A DNA stretch of 26,999 bases. Source: JBLHGN01 sp047616325 (GTDB lineage: Bacteria; Pseudomonadota; Gammaproteobacteria; Pseudomonadales; Cellvibrionaceae). Both the position numbers and the translations under genes were made by a program. This document shows, one piece after another, positions 1 through 7,749 of the stretch. The stretch spans positions 1 to 26,999 of the forward strand of contig JBLHGN010000016.1 of assembly GCA_047616325.1 (NCBI GenBank), given 5' to 3'. Below the pieces are notes generated by a model. It saw only the letters and a list, made by a program, of their open reading frames with translations, was not told where the DNA came from and made no database searches. Position 1 is the first letter of the stretch, and every line of letters starts with the position of its first letter.

Positions 1-736
1 TGAGCGTCATCTTCTTCCCGTAAATCTTAGGTTTTCCTTTCGAGTGCGCCTGAACCGGCAGCAATTCAAAGACTTTTCGGTTATTGCGCAAACGTGCAAT
101 ATGGACGTGTTCTTTGAGTGTTGATACTATCTTTCGACAAGTTTAAGTGGCATAAGCGCTATCACCTATAGAAAGCGTTAACTTATCTTCTAAGCCGAGT
201 TGCTTCAGAAGACTTGCGATTTGCTTTATTCCCAACTCATGCCCTTTTTCTTCGCTGGGGACTCTTTCTGTTGATACAGGAACAGCCCAACGTTTACGCT
301 CTTCTGAGCTTCCGGGGGGCACGCAAACCACGGTAGAATATTCATGACCTGCACAGATGGGTTTATTGCCTGGTGAGGGATTGGCTTTGTGGACAATGGA
401 GCGATCATCCCGTGTTTTTGCATGAAGCCTATCTTGAGGCGTACAATCTACTACAAAGCAGTGATAGGAGGCCATATCCTTCGGTTGGCTTGTGCGCCAT
501 ATGAGCTTTTGAATATCATCCCATTGCGCTACCGCCAAACCATCGGTTAGCGCATCGGTGATGCTAGGATGTTGACGTGTGAAAAATGCAGATTTACTCA
601 GGTGAACAACGCTGTTAAGTGAAGTAGTCGATGCTGAATTCGCGTCCATTAGTTCAAAGATAGCATCTTTACGTTTCGGGAGCAGGTGATACAGCGTATT
701 GCGAAAATCTACCAGTTTTTCTCGGATATTTTTCAT
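1..736 (-). pseudogene. DDE transposase remnant (IS4/IS701-like), cut by the window edge
   Basis: The minus-strand frame from ATG 736 (MKNIREKL) stays open to a TAA at 143-145. The same frame then continues sensibly to base 1 (KIVSTLKEHVHIARLR, then KGKPKIYGKK), so a nonsense codon interrupts one transposase. Two DDE-type surroundings are visible: VVDCTPQDRL about 100 residues in, and LSIGDSAYAT just before the stop, each with a candidate catalytic Asp. Such enzymes cut and paste an insertion sequence. A GTG at 772 would add 12 residues, but ATG 736 is the more natural start. The broken frame means it is probably inactive unless the stop is read through. The family is assigned by motif resemblance only; the C-terminal part lies outside the window. 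Confidence 0.75.
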
Positions 737-772
737 GATGTGCCTCTGAAATTTATGTATTTTCAGAAACAC

Positions 773-820
773 AAATTTTTGTTAGTTAACAAAAATTTTT
801 CGCGCTTAGCGAAATTTTTT
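773..820. repeat. Two adjacent AT-rich hairpins between the transposase remnants
   Basis: A perfect inverted repeat has 12-nt arms (AAATTTTTGTTA at 773-784 and TAACAAAAATTT at 787-798) with a 2-nt spacer. It abuts a second stem, TTTCGC/GCGAAA (798-803 and 809-814, 5-nt loop), followed by six T. The second stem looks like a small rho-independent terminator on the plus strand. The first could be an insertion-sequence end or a bidirectional terminator. The symmetry is read directly; the function is inferred. Confidence 0.5.
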
Positions 821-860
821 CAATAGTTTATTTCATTTATTTTGTTGTTTTCCACTTTAG

Positions 861-1388
861 GTCGCCCAATCAGTCCAAAGTCCAACTCATCGAATATCGG
901 CAATGTGCACTACCTTAGAAAACAAACGAGAAGCGGCATTGGGACTTGCGGATGTATTGGAAGAAAACTTCACGGTGATCAGTCAATAGTTTTCCGCTCC
1001 AATTCAGTCTGTCTGGGCCATGTGTGAGTTACAGCGCTGCCATACCATGGAACACCAATACACGCAACGAAGTGAAACATTGGGGAAATAATTAGGAGCT
1101 CAATTCGATGGCATCGAAGACGCCGTTATTGGTGATCTCTATTCGACAGAACGCACAAGCTCAATGATTGAAAACCTCAATGGACGCGTGAGAAGACACC
1201 TTTACTATCGTCAAGAAAGTGGCCACGGTTTTTTGAATCTTCTTCAGTTTTATCTAAATCACACACCCTTTTTGCGCAGCACCCAAGCGGAGAGCCATAA
1301 AAAATCTCCGGCGGAAATACTGCCAGGAAAACCGCATCCTCATTGGCTGGAGATGTTGGGCTACAGGCGCTTTAAGCGCGCCGCCTAA
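861..1388 (+). pseudogene. Second transposase remnant, different family, with nonsense codons
   Basis: One plus-strand frame reads coherently from about 861 to TAA 1386-1388 but is cut by TAG near 990 and TAA at 1089-1091. It reads ENKREAALGLADVLEENFTV before the first stop. After the second stop it reads LGAQFDGIEDAVIGDLY, then SSMIENLNGRVRRHLYYRQE, LLQFYLNHTPFLRS, KSPAEILPG and HPHWLEMLGY. The MIENLN...LNH...KSPAE...HWLEMLG run is the kind of C-terminal tail seen in DDE transposases. No start or N-terminal half is present, so this is a decayed 3' fragment. It faces the remnant at 1-736 and shares no visible sequence with it, which suggests nested insertions at one site. Confidence 0.7.
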
Positions 1389-1492
1389 CACTCAACTCCT
1401 CAGGTTATAATACACACTGAATCCCGGTGGGTTTAGGAACGTCTACGGGTACAAAAAACACGCCGTTTTTGAACCGAGCCTAGAATCCGATC

Positions 1493-1804
1493 TTATTCCG
1501 CAATTTGTTCACTCTGACACTTCCAACACACCTCAAACGCTGCATCGTTTTTTTCAGAACACTTGCCACACACCCATTCGACGGTGTTTTTAGAATCTGA
1601 CACGCTATTAACAAGCGCTATGGCACGCTGATAATGGTCATCATTTACCACCCATACCTCGGGCCAGGTATCCATGGGCGCTAATTCGCCCGCAGCTCCC
1701 GCTAAGGATGCGTTTTTTAAAATCGTCTCAACACCATCTAATTCGACAATATTTTTGATATTTTCCACGATCATAGGGTTTTGGTGAGAAAATATTAATT
1801 TCAT
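1493..1804 (-). CDS. DUF2007 small protein with C-terminal zinc-ribbon motif
   Basis: This is a 103-residue protein starting MKLIFSHQNP. The first half (LIFSHQNPMIVENIKNIVEL, then AGELAPMDTWPEVWVV) matches the DUF2007 pattern, a small alpha/beta fold annotated as putative signal transducing. The C-terminus has CGKC (79-82) and CWKC (93-96), a CxxC-x10-CxxC pair typical of a zinc ribbon or rubredoxin-like knuckle. ATG 1804 is preferred over an upstream in-frame start at 1852, because an AGGGGGG run lies a few bases before it and because DUF2007 proteins begin with this MxxIF motif. It stands alone, about 190 bp from the FHA gene. The molecular role is unknown; the family call is fairly secure. 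Confidence 0.8.
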   Translation of the reverse strand: MKLIFSHQNPMIVENIKNIVELDGVETILKNASLAGAAGELAPMDTWPEVWVVNDDHYQRAIALVNSVSDSKNTVEWVCGKCSEKNDAAFEVCWKCQSEQIAE

Positions 1805-2041
1805 ATAGGCCCCCCTGACATATATTAGAATTTGCTTTTGCACTCTTTGCATAAATTGCTTAGAGCGAATAGTCTAAGACTATTATTTCGTCTATCAATG
1901 GTCGAAAGAGCGTCTTTAAGGCTTCGTGCGCTACATCGAAATTGGGCTTACATCGTATAAATAAAATATGTCTTATCATTATTTTAATCGCTAAACCGAG
2001 ATATTGCTCGGTGTATTAAACCTTTCTTGCCACCGGCAGAG

Positions 2042-3022
2042 TTAACGCTGGTATCGTTCCACCGCGTCTTCTGTTGCAGGGCGATATAAACCCAAAGCCT
2101 GCGCCTGAAGTTCATCATCGCTTATCGTCGAGCGCAATTGAAAGGCAGGCTCGATTAGCGTCATATCGTAGGGTGGTATCGCTCTAAAATCCGGCTCTTT
2201 TAAAGCGGTGATAGCAAGGCTAGACCAAAACACTATGGGCAGCGCAAGACTAATGCCCACCCTTCGGTACAAACCCAGTGCAGTTGAGTGATAAAAAGAA
2301 ATATAACAAATCAAAAATATAGTAATTCCGTAGAACGCATTTATGGTAAACCCATCAAGCAGTATGGGCTTTAAATTAAAGGCAACAAAGGGATGCAGTA
2401 AACCAAACAATTCCAATAAAACAAAAACGATAAGAATAAGATTGCAATGAAGTAGAAAATGCCCATCGTGGCGCTGAGAGCGCGCGACAAAGGACCAAAT
2501 TAAACCATAGGCCATTGCGAAAATAACTAGATACACACTATTTAGAGCATCCTTGTAAAGTTCGTTGCTATATGGTTTATTCAGATAGGCTTGTAAAAAC
2601 CCCGAAATTACTATTGTTAAAATTGAGGCCGCGATAAAAACCAACCAGGAACCTAAGACCACATGTAGATTATCGATAAAAGATAGTGACATAGCTGGGT
2701 CAACGGGATGGTCTGCACGAAGCACCCTAAATCGTGTTTTACCTAGACTGAAACTTTTCCCACTGGAGAAAGTGTGTGTAGCACCTGATGCGAACTTCAG
2801 CGTTTTTTTCCCATGAGTCTTTAATCCATTTTTTGTGCCGAGATCACATATAGAGAACAAGCCACTTTCACAATCGAAATTAAGCTGCGCATGATGGGGG
2901 TCGACGTAGGGGTCCGGAACGATTACATCATTATCGTAAGCCCGACCAAGTGATATGCTTTGGCTGTCAAACGGCTTACTTTCAAGAATATGCCCGGTGC
3001 GATCAATCTGCTCAATAATCAT
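2042..3022 (-). CDS. FHA-domain membrane protein
   Basis: The protein has 326 residues. An N-terminal FHA domain (about 1-100) shows GRAYDNDVIV (26-35), the H44 position in PHHAQL and DLGTKNGL (60-67). FHA domains bind phosphothreonine peptides. Here the usual Ser-Arg-x-His motif reads Asp-Pro-His-His, so the phosphate-contacting Ser is replaced and binding may be weakened or altered. About five hydrophobic segments follow (roughly 121-141, 162-180, 190-210, 224-246, 254-273), then a polar tail of about 50 residues. The FHA domain should face the cytoplasm. The start ATG overlaps the stop of the upstream protease gene as ATGA (3019-3022), so the two are probably translationally coupled. I do not recognise the membrane part. 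Confidence 0.8.
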   Translation of the reverse strand: MIIEQIDRTGHILESKPFDSQSISLGRAYDNDVIVPDPYVDPHHAQLNFDCESGLFSICDLGTKNGLKTHGKKTLKFASGATHTFSSGKSFSLGKTRFRVLRADHPVDPAMSLSFIDNLHVVLGSWLVFIAASILTIVISGFLQAYLNKPYSNELYKDALNSVYLVIFAMAYGLIWSFVARSQRHDGHFLLHCNLILIVFVLLELFGLLHPFVAFNLKPILLDGFTINAFYGITIFLICYISFYHSTALGLYRRVGISLALPIVFWSSLAITALKEPDFRAIPPYDMTLIEPAFQLRSTISDDELQAQALGLYRPATEDAVERYQR

Positions 3023-4422
3023 TTCCAGCTCACCTGCTCCATAAAACGTTTTAAGAAACGCTGGGCGTCTACGGCGCTTACGCCAGACAAAGTAAAGTGC
3101 TCCATTACCACCCTATCCTTTTTGTCTAGGGATGCACCAATATAGAAGACGTCAAATATATCGGGAAAAAGCGTATAGGGTCGAGTACAATAGGATATTT
3201 TTCTTTTAAAATTGTCACTTGCACGCTGCACAACTTCATCTATACAGGTGTAATTATCTACATATTTACCATTAGCTTGATTACCTGGCCCTGCATTTGA
3301 AAAAGCCAAGATGGCATTGCGATAGAAGGCCGTCGATGGCCACTCACTGGCTTCGTGATACCAAAATTCGTATTCAATATAGCCTGAACGTAAGTGGTGA
3401 GATATATAGATGCTGTCACGACTATTACAGCCTTTTTGAATCTTGGTAAAAAGTGTTTTGTTATTGGTATCACTATTCCCCCAGCAGTCCACGGCGTGAT
3501 GTGCTTTCCCCGCGACCAAAGCCGATCCAAGTTCTTCTGCCGGCCACTGCCTTTCCAGCAGCTTGTCTATCATCAAATGCGTGGCACTCTGTATTTGAAC
3601 ACCAATACTTTTTTGCAGAGGCGTTGCCTCGACCAGCTCGTCTTGTTGTTCTACCTCTTCGCCTATTTCATCCTTGACCTCATCACCGGCCTCATTTTTT
3701 ATCTCTTCTTTGGTCTCTTCTTTGACAAATTTATTTCCGAGACTATTTAACAAAATCATTAACTTTTCCACCGGCACCAAAAAGCCCACCTGATTGCCAG
3801 CCGAGGCAACGTTGATACCCACCACCTCGCCTTGGCCATTCAGTGTTGGGCCTCCGCTCATACCCGAGTTAATCGCACCGGAAAAATGAATTTGATCAAA
3901 GAAACGGCTTTCCACCAGCCCATTGTAGTTGCCTTCTACTATAGTCATGCCAATATCAAGTGGGTTGCCTATAGAATATAGTCGGGCACCCTTGGGAGGC
4001 GTTTGATTGCTGAGAGTAATGGTCTTTAATTCGCTGGGAAGCGCCAATATTGCAAGATCGTGAATTACATCTAGCGCCAACACCTCGAGCTCTTGCTCCT
4101 TGCCCTCAACTTCAATGGCGACATAGTTTTCATCGGGTTTTAATACTGCAGGTGAAACGACATGGTAATTAGTGGCGAGAAAACGCCCATCGCCAATAAC
4201 AAAACCAGTACCCAAGGAATTCGGACTGGCAGACCCACGGTTGACAATTTTCACCTGAAAAATAGACGGCGCGTGAACAAGCATCGACTGTTCTGCGAGC
4301 GTGGGCTCGGAACTCTCGGGAGATACCGCTAGAACAATATCACTGACAAGTAGAACTAAAGCGATAAAAACAACTGTTACGCCAGGTTGCAAACCTTTAC
4401 TCCTTTTAACTTTAATTTTCAC
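3019..4422 (-). CDS. Exported trypsin-like (DegP/HtrA-type) serine protease with novel C-terminal region
   Basis: The protein has 467 residues. A basic N-terminus (KIKVKRSK) and a hydrophobic stretch (14-33, ending VLA) form a signal peptide or anchor. The chymotrypsin-fold catalytic triad is visible as H87 (ATNYHVVS), D122 (HDLAIL) and S189 (SGMSGGP), with SIGNPL before it. No PDZ domain follows. Instead there is an acidic, Lys/Glu-rich stretch (234-265) and then a region of about 195 residues with cysteines 313, 332, 393 and 412, which could form two disulfides in the periplasm. The start is GTG 4422. A TTG at 4392 has a better AAGGAG ribosome site, but using it would remove the positive charges the signal needs. 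The gene is first in a two-gene unit with the FHA protein. Substrate unknown. Confidence 0.85.
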   Translation of the reverse strand: MKIKVKRSKGLQPGVTVVFIALVLLVSDIVLAVSPESSEPTLAEQSMLVHAPSIFQVKIVNRGSASPNSLGTGFVIGDGRFLATNYHVVSPAVLKPDENYVAIEVEGKEQELEVLALDVIHDLAILALPSELKTITLSNQTPPKGARLYSIGNPLDIGMTIVEGNYNGLVESRFFDQIHFSGAINSGMSGGPTLNGQGEVVGINVASAGNQVGFLVPVEKLMILLNSLGNKFVKEETKEEIKNEAGDEVKDEIGEEVEQQDELVEATPLQKSIGVQIQSATHLMIDKLLERQWPAEELGSALVAGKAHHAVDCWGNSDTNNKTLFTKIQKGCNSRDSIYISHHLRSGYIEYEFWYHEASEWPSTAFYRNAILAFSNAGPGNQANGKYVDNYTCIDEVVQRASDNFKRKISYCTRPYTLFPDIFDVFYIGASLDKKDRVVMEHFTLSGVSAVDAQRFLKRFMEQVSWK

Positions 4423-4754
4423 ATCGAGCTTAATTGACCAAAGGGCGTAGATTCTAATAGCGTGTCAATAGTTCCGCAATATTGGCATTTAATCTCCCAC
4501 AAAGGCAGAATATTGCTGAACACGCCCCATGTTCTCACAATATCTATTTTAAATCCTACTATTTAGGGCAGATCTAAAGGTAGTAGCTTACTCGAGAGAG
4601 CAAGTACCAGGCTGAACAGCTCTGCCTAGCGAAAGTATAGAAGTGAACCTGATTGACGCTAATATCTATAGAAATAGCCAAGGCACTCGCGGAGGAAAAT
4701 CGTCAAAATACCGTAACAATTAATACGAGACATGAATACTAACATTCATATTCG
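4423..4754. other. Intergenic region between nuoN end and protease gene
   Basis: 332 bp separate the nuoN stop from the protease start, both on the minus strand. It must carry any nuo operon terminator and any protease promoter. Only a weak inverted repeat is visible just after nuoN (ATGAAT 4732-4737 and ATTCAT 4744-4749) with no T-run. No ORF, tRNA or clear promoter was seen. Confidence 0.5.
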
Positions 4755-6227
4755 TTACAGCAAGGCACGTATCGCCGAAGTTAAATGGTACTGCAGCGCA
4801 GCCGGGAAGGTACCAACAAATATGACCAAGCCAGCCATTGCGACTAGAAGAATCTTATTTGCCAATGGAATAATCGCTTGAGAAGCGCTATTTTCTTCTA
4901 TTGGCGGTTTACACATCTCCAGAATAACCTTGAGATAGTAATAGAGACCCACGGCACTTCCCACAATCACGGCGAACAATAGCATCCACAAAGACTCCGA
5001 TACGCCGGAAGCAAAAATATAGAATTTAGCGATAAAGCCGGCGGTGAGGGGAATTCCCGCAAGGGAAAATAAAGCAATCGTAAATACGGTTGCCAACCAC
5101 GGTCGCGTGAAAAACAAGCCGCGAAAGTCCTCCAGGCGCTCAGCCTCACGGCCACTTTCAGGGTGTGCCAAACAGGAAAGCGTTCCAAAAGCTATCCACG
5201 TGGCCAGCACATAGGCAATCAAATAAATAATCACAGCCTCCATTGCCAATATCTTATGGCTTTCTATCACCGAATTTGCCGCGATAAGCGCTACAACTAA
5301 ATAGCCAAGGTGGGCAATGGAAGAATAGGCCAACAGACGCTTTAAATTGTTTTGCATGAGCGCCAAACCATTGCCCGCTATCATCGACAGCACGCCAACA
5401 AAGCCCAGCACAATCACAACGTTTTCAAAGTCAAGCGCTCCCGACTGCACCAACAATCTTAATACGATGGCAAATACTATCACTTTAGATATGGTGGCCA
5501 AAAATGCCGATACCGGCACCGGCGCGCCCTCGTATACATCGGGCGTCCACATATGGAAGGGCACCCACGACAATTTAAAACCAAGACCAATTATCATCAT
5601 GGCCGTACCCAGCATACCGTAGCCGTTTAGAGCGCCAATGGCCACCCTGTCGTGCACACCTTCGAAGGTAAGCACACCAAAGTTTAAGTACAACAAAGCC
5701 ACACCAAATAACAAAAAGCTTGAGGAAACTCCCGATAGAATCATATATTTTACGCTGGCCTCTAAGGTGGCGGGGCGCTTTTTGTCATCGTTTACCAGAT
5801 AGCCCACCATGGCAAACAGAGACACGCTTAATAACTCTATGCCGATAAAAAACGCAGCAAAATGAGCACTGGCCGAGAGCACAACCGCACCCAGCACAGC
5901 CAGAGACAAGAGGATGTAGTATTCCTCTTTAAAGTCGTCACTGCGCTGTAGATAGTCGTAGGCGAACATGACCGCTGGCACACTGGTAAAACACGACAGC
6001 GCAATAAACAAACGACTGTAGTCGTCCAGGATAATTAACGGCGTTACATGTACTGGTGCCGCGCCAAAGCTCTGGAGCGTCATTAGGCCGGCAGTAACAA
6101 AACCGGCAATTGTAATTAAGCTAACTAAGCGGTGGTGCCGCAGAAAAGAGACCACCAGCATTAATACAACACTAATACTGGCAATGATCAGAACGGGTAT
6201 GAAGGCAATTAACTCTGCAATACTCAT
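4755..6227 (-). CDS. nuoN: NADH-quinone oxidoreductase subunit N
   Basis: This is a 490-residue antiporter-like membrane subunit of complex I, one of the proton-translocating channels in the membrane arm. Start ATG 6227 (MSIAELIAF) lies one base past the nuoM stop (6229-6231). A longer in-frame start at 6314 would overlap nuoM by 86 bases and is rejected. About 14 hydrophobic segments are present. E131 (FFIGIELLSVSLF) and K160 (EASVKYMILSG) correspond to the conserved channel Glu and Lys of the family, and WVPFHMWTPDVYEGAP is the typical broken-helix region. Length agrees with E. coli NuoN. It is the last gene of the operon. Confidence 0.97.
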   Translation of the reverse strand: MSIAELIAFIPVLIIASISVVLMLVVSFLRHHRLVSLITIAGFVTAGLMTLQSFGAAPVHVTPLIILDDYSRLFIALSCFTSVPAVMFAYDYLQRSDDFKEEYYILLSLAVLGAVVLSASAHFAAFFIGIELLSVSLFAMVGYLVNDDKKRPATLEASVKYMILSGVSSSFLLFGVALLYLNFGVLTFEGVHDRVAIGALNGYGMLGTAMMIIGLGFKLSWVPFHMWTPDVYEGAPVPVSAFLATISKVIVFAIVLRLLVQSGALDFENVVIVLGFVGVLSMIAGNGLALMQNNLKRLLAYSSIAHLGYLVVALIAANSVIESHKILAMEAVIIYLIAYVLATWIAFGTLSCLAHPESGREAERLEDFRGLFFTRPWLATVFTIALFSLAGIPLTAGFIAKFYIFASGVSESLWMLLFAVIVGSAVGLYYYLKVILEMCKPPIEENSASQAIIPLANKILLVAMAGLVIFVGTFPAALQYHLTSAIRALL

Positions 6228-6228
6228 A

Positions 6229-7731
6229 TCAAAGCCCCCAACCCAGCGACTGAAGGCCGGCAAGTGCATCTTGAGTAAATACGGTGATAATTCGCGGGAA
6301 AAAACCCAACACAATCAAGCCCATCATCAATAAACCCATCATCAATAACTCGCGCGCGTGAAAATCGACCAATGCAATATCGCTATCTGCCCGTGCCGTC
6401 GAAGGTTCGCCGAAAAAACTTTTTTGCAGGAGTACTAGCGCATAAATGGGTGCAGCCACCATGCCCAACCCGGCAAAAATTGCCGCCATGGGGTGTACCT
6501 GAAACGTTCCCAGCAACACCAAAAATTCGCCAACAAAATTCGCCAAACCCGGCAGGCCCAGCGCTGCAACGGCAAAAAACATGGCGATTGCCGCCATGCG
6601 AGGGGCGGCTGACCACATTCCGCCCATTTCATCCAAAGCGCGAGTATGTATGCGATGTTGTATGGCCCCGGCCAGGGCAAATAGACCTGCCGAACTCAAG
6701 CCGTGGGCCACCATTTGCAAAAGCGTGCCCTGCAAGGCAAAGGCGTTCCAAGAAAATATACCCAAGGTGATAAAGCCCATATGACTGATGGAGGAGTATG
6801 CAATTAAACGCTTGATGTCATTTTGGGCAAAGGCCATTTTCGCCGCGTATAAAATACTCACAACCGCTAGGGTAAGTGCATAGGGCGTAAAGGTTAAGGA
6901 AGCTTCTGGAAACAATGGAATAATAAAACGCAACAGCCCATAAGCGCCAGTTTTAAGCAGTATGCCCGCCAGTATTACACTGCCCGGTGTTGGTGCTTGC
7001 GTGTGCGCATCGGGCAACCAATTGTGTACAGGAAAGCCAGGTAACTTCACCAAAAAAGCAACAAAAAAACCGAGCATAAGCAACACGCCTAATGCGCCGT
7101 CTAATTGTGTTCCCAACAAATCAAACCAAGAAAAACTAAGGCTTCCACTTTGATCCCAGTGTACAAATACCAGCACTACAAGCGAGAGTAATAACAATAG
7201 GCTGCTTACCTGGGTGTAGATGAAAAATTTGATGGCCGCATAGTAGCGATCTTCGTGCCCCCAAATAACGATGATTAAAAACATGGGAATTAGCATTACT
7301 TCCCAAAACATAAAAAACAACATCATGTCCAAAGCGCAAAAAATCCCCACTACACCGGCCAAGGTCCACAGGAAATTAAAATAGAAAAATCCGCAGCGCT
7401 GTTGAATTTCTTCCCAGGCAGAAAAAAGTGCAATAAAGCCCAAAAATAACGTCAACGCAATTAAGGTAATGCTGATGCTGTCGGCGGCCAACAAAAATGT
7501 TACGCCAAAGCGGGGAATCCACTGCACTTGCAAAAAGGCAAGCCAAGCATTTTGTCCACCCACCAAGCTAGGGTCAATGGGCGCAGCAATTATCAAGGGA
7601 TATAGCAACACAGCCGCAAGCATTAATGTGGCGAGAGTAATCCACTTACTACTACCGGCAGCGAATCGCCCAGCCACACCCGCCGCTGCCCCGCCGACGA
7701 AGAGGCATATTATTATCCAGGCAAGTTGCAT
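6229..7731 (-). CDS. nuoM: NADH-quinone oxidoreductase subunit M
   Basis: This is a 500-residue antiporter-like subunit of the distal membrane arm. Conserved features: E144 in FMFWEVMLIPMF, K229 in FLVKLPGFPVHNWLPDAHT, and ASISH-type sequence YSSISHMGF after the KRLIAY motif. The protein is hydrophobic throughout with about 14 membrane helices. Start ATG 7731 is 18 bases after the nuoL stop codon. Length and motif positions match E. coli NuoM, including the numbering of the key glutamate. Confidence 0.97.
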   Translation of the reverse strand: MQLAWIIICLFVGGAAAGVAGRFAAGSSKWITLATLMLAAVLLYPLIIAAPIDPSLVGGQNAWLAFLQVQWIPRFGVTFLLAADSISITLIALTLFLGFIALFSAWEEIQQRCGFFYFNFLWTLAGVVGIFCALDMMLFFMFWEVMLIPMFLIIVIWGHEDRYYAAIKFFIYTQVSSLLLLLSLVVLVFVHWDQSGSLSFSWFDLLGTQLDGALGVLLMLGFFVAFLVKLPGFPVHNWLPDAHTQAPTPGSVILAGILLKTGAYGLLRFIIPLFPEASLTFTPYALTLAVVSILYAAKMAFAQNDIKRLIAYSSISHMGFITLGIFSWNAFALQGTLLQMVAHGLSSAGLFALAGAIQHRIHTRALDEMGGMWSAAPRMAAIAMFFAVAALGLPGLANFVGEFLVLLGTFQVHPMAAIFAGLGMVAAPIYALVLLQKSFFGEPSTARADSDIALVDFHARELLMMGLLMMGLIVLGFFPRIITVFTQDALAGLQSLGWGL

Positions 7732-7749
7732 TTATATGCTATCCCCGTT

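Noticed and set aside
842..1027. A 61-codon plus-strand ORF from TTG
   Set aside because: It lies in the wrong frame; the transposase-like reading runs through this stretch in another frame, with stops.
4732..4749. Terminator after nuoN
   Set aside because: The stem is only 6 bp of AT-rich pairs and no T-run follows on the minus strand.
6228..6314. N-terminal extension of NuoN
   Set aside because: The added residues come from nuoM antisense-free overlap, have no family match, and ATG 6227 gives the expected N-terminus.
6372..6770. A 132-codon plus-strand ORF opposite nuoM
   Set aside because: It is a shadow of nuoM; composition (Pro/Arg/Lys) is that of a reversed membrane-protein gene.
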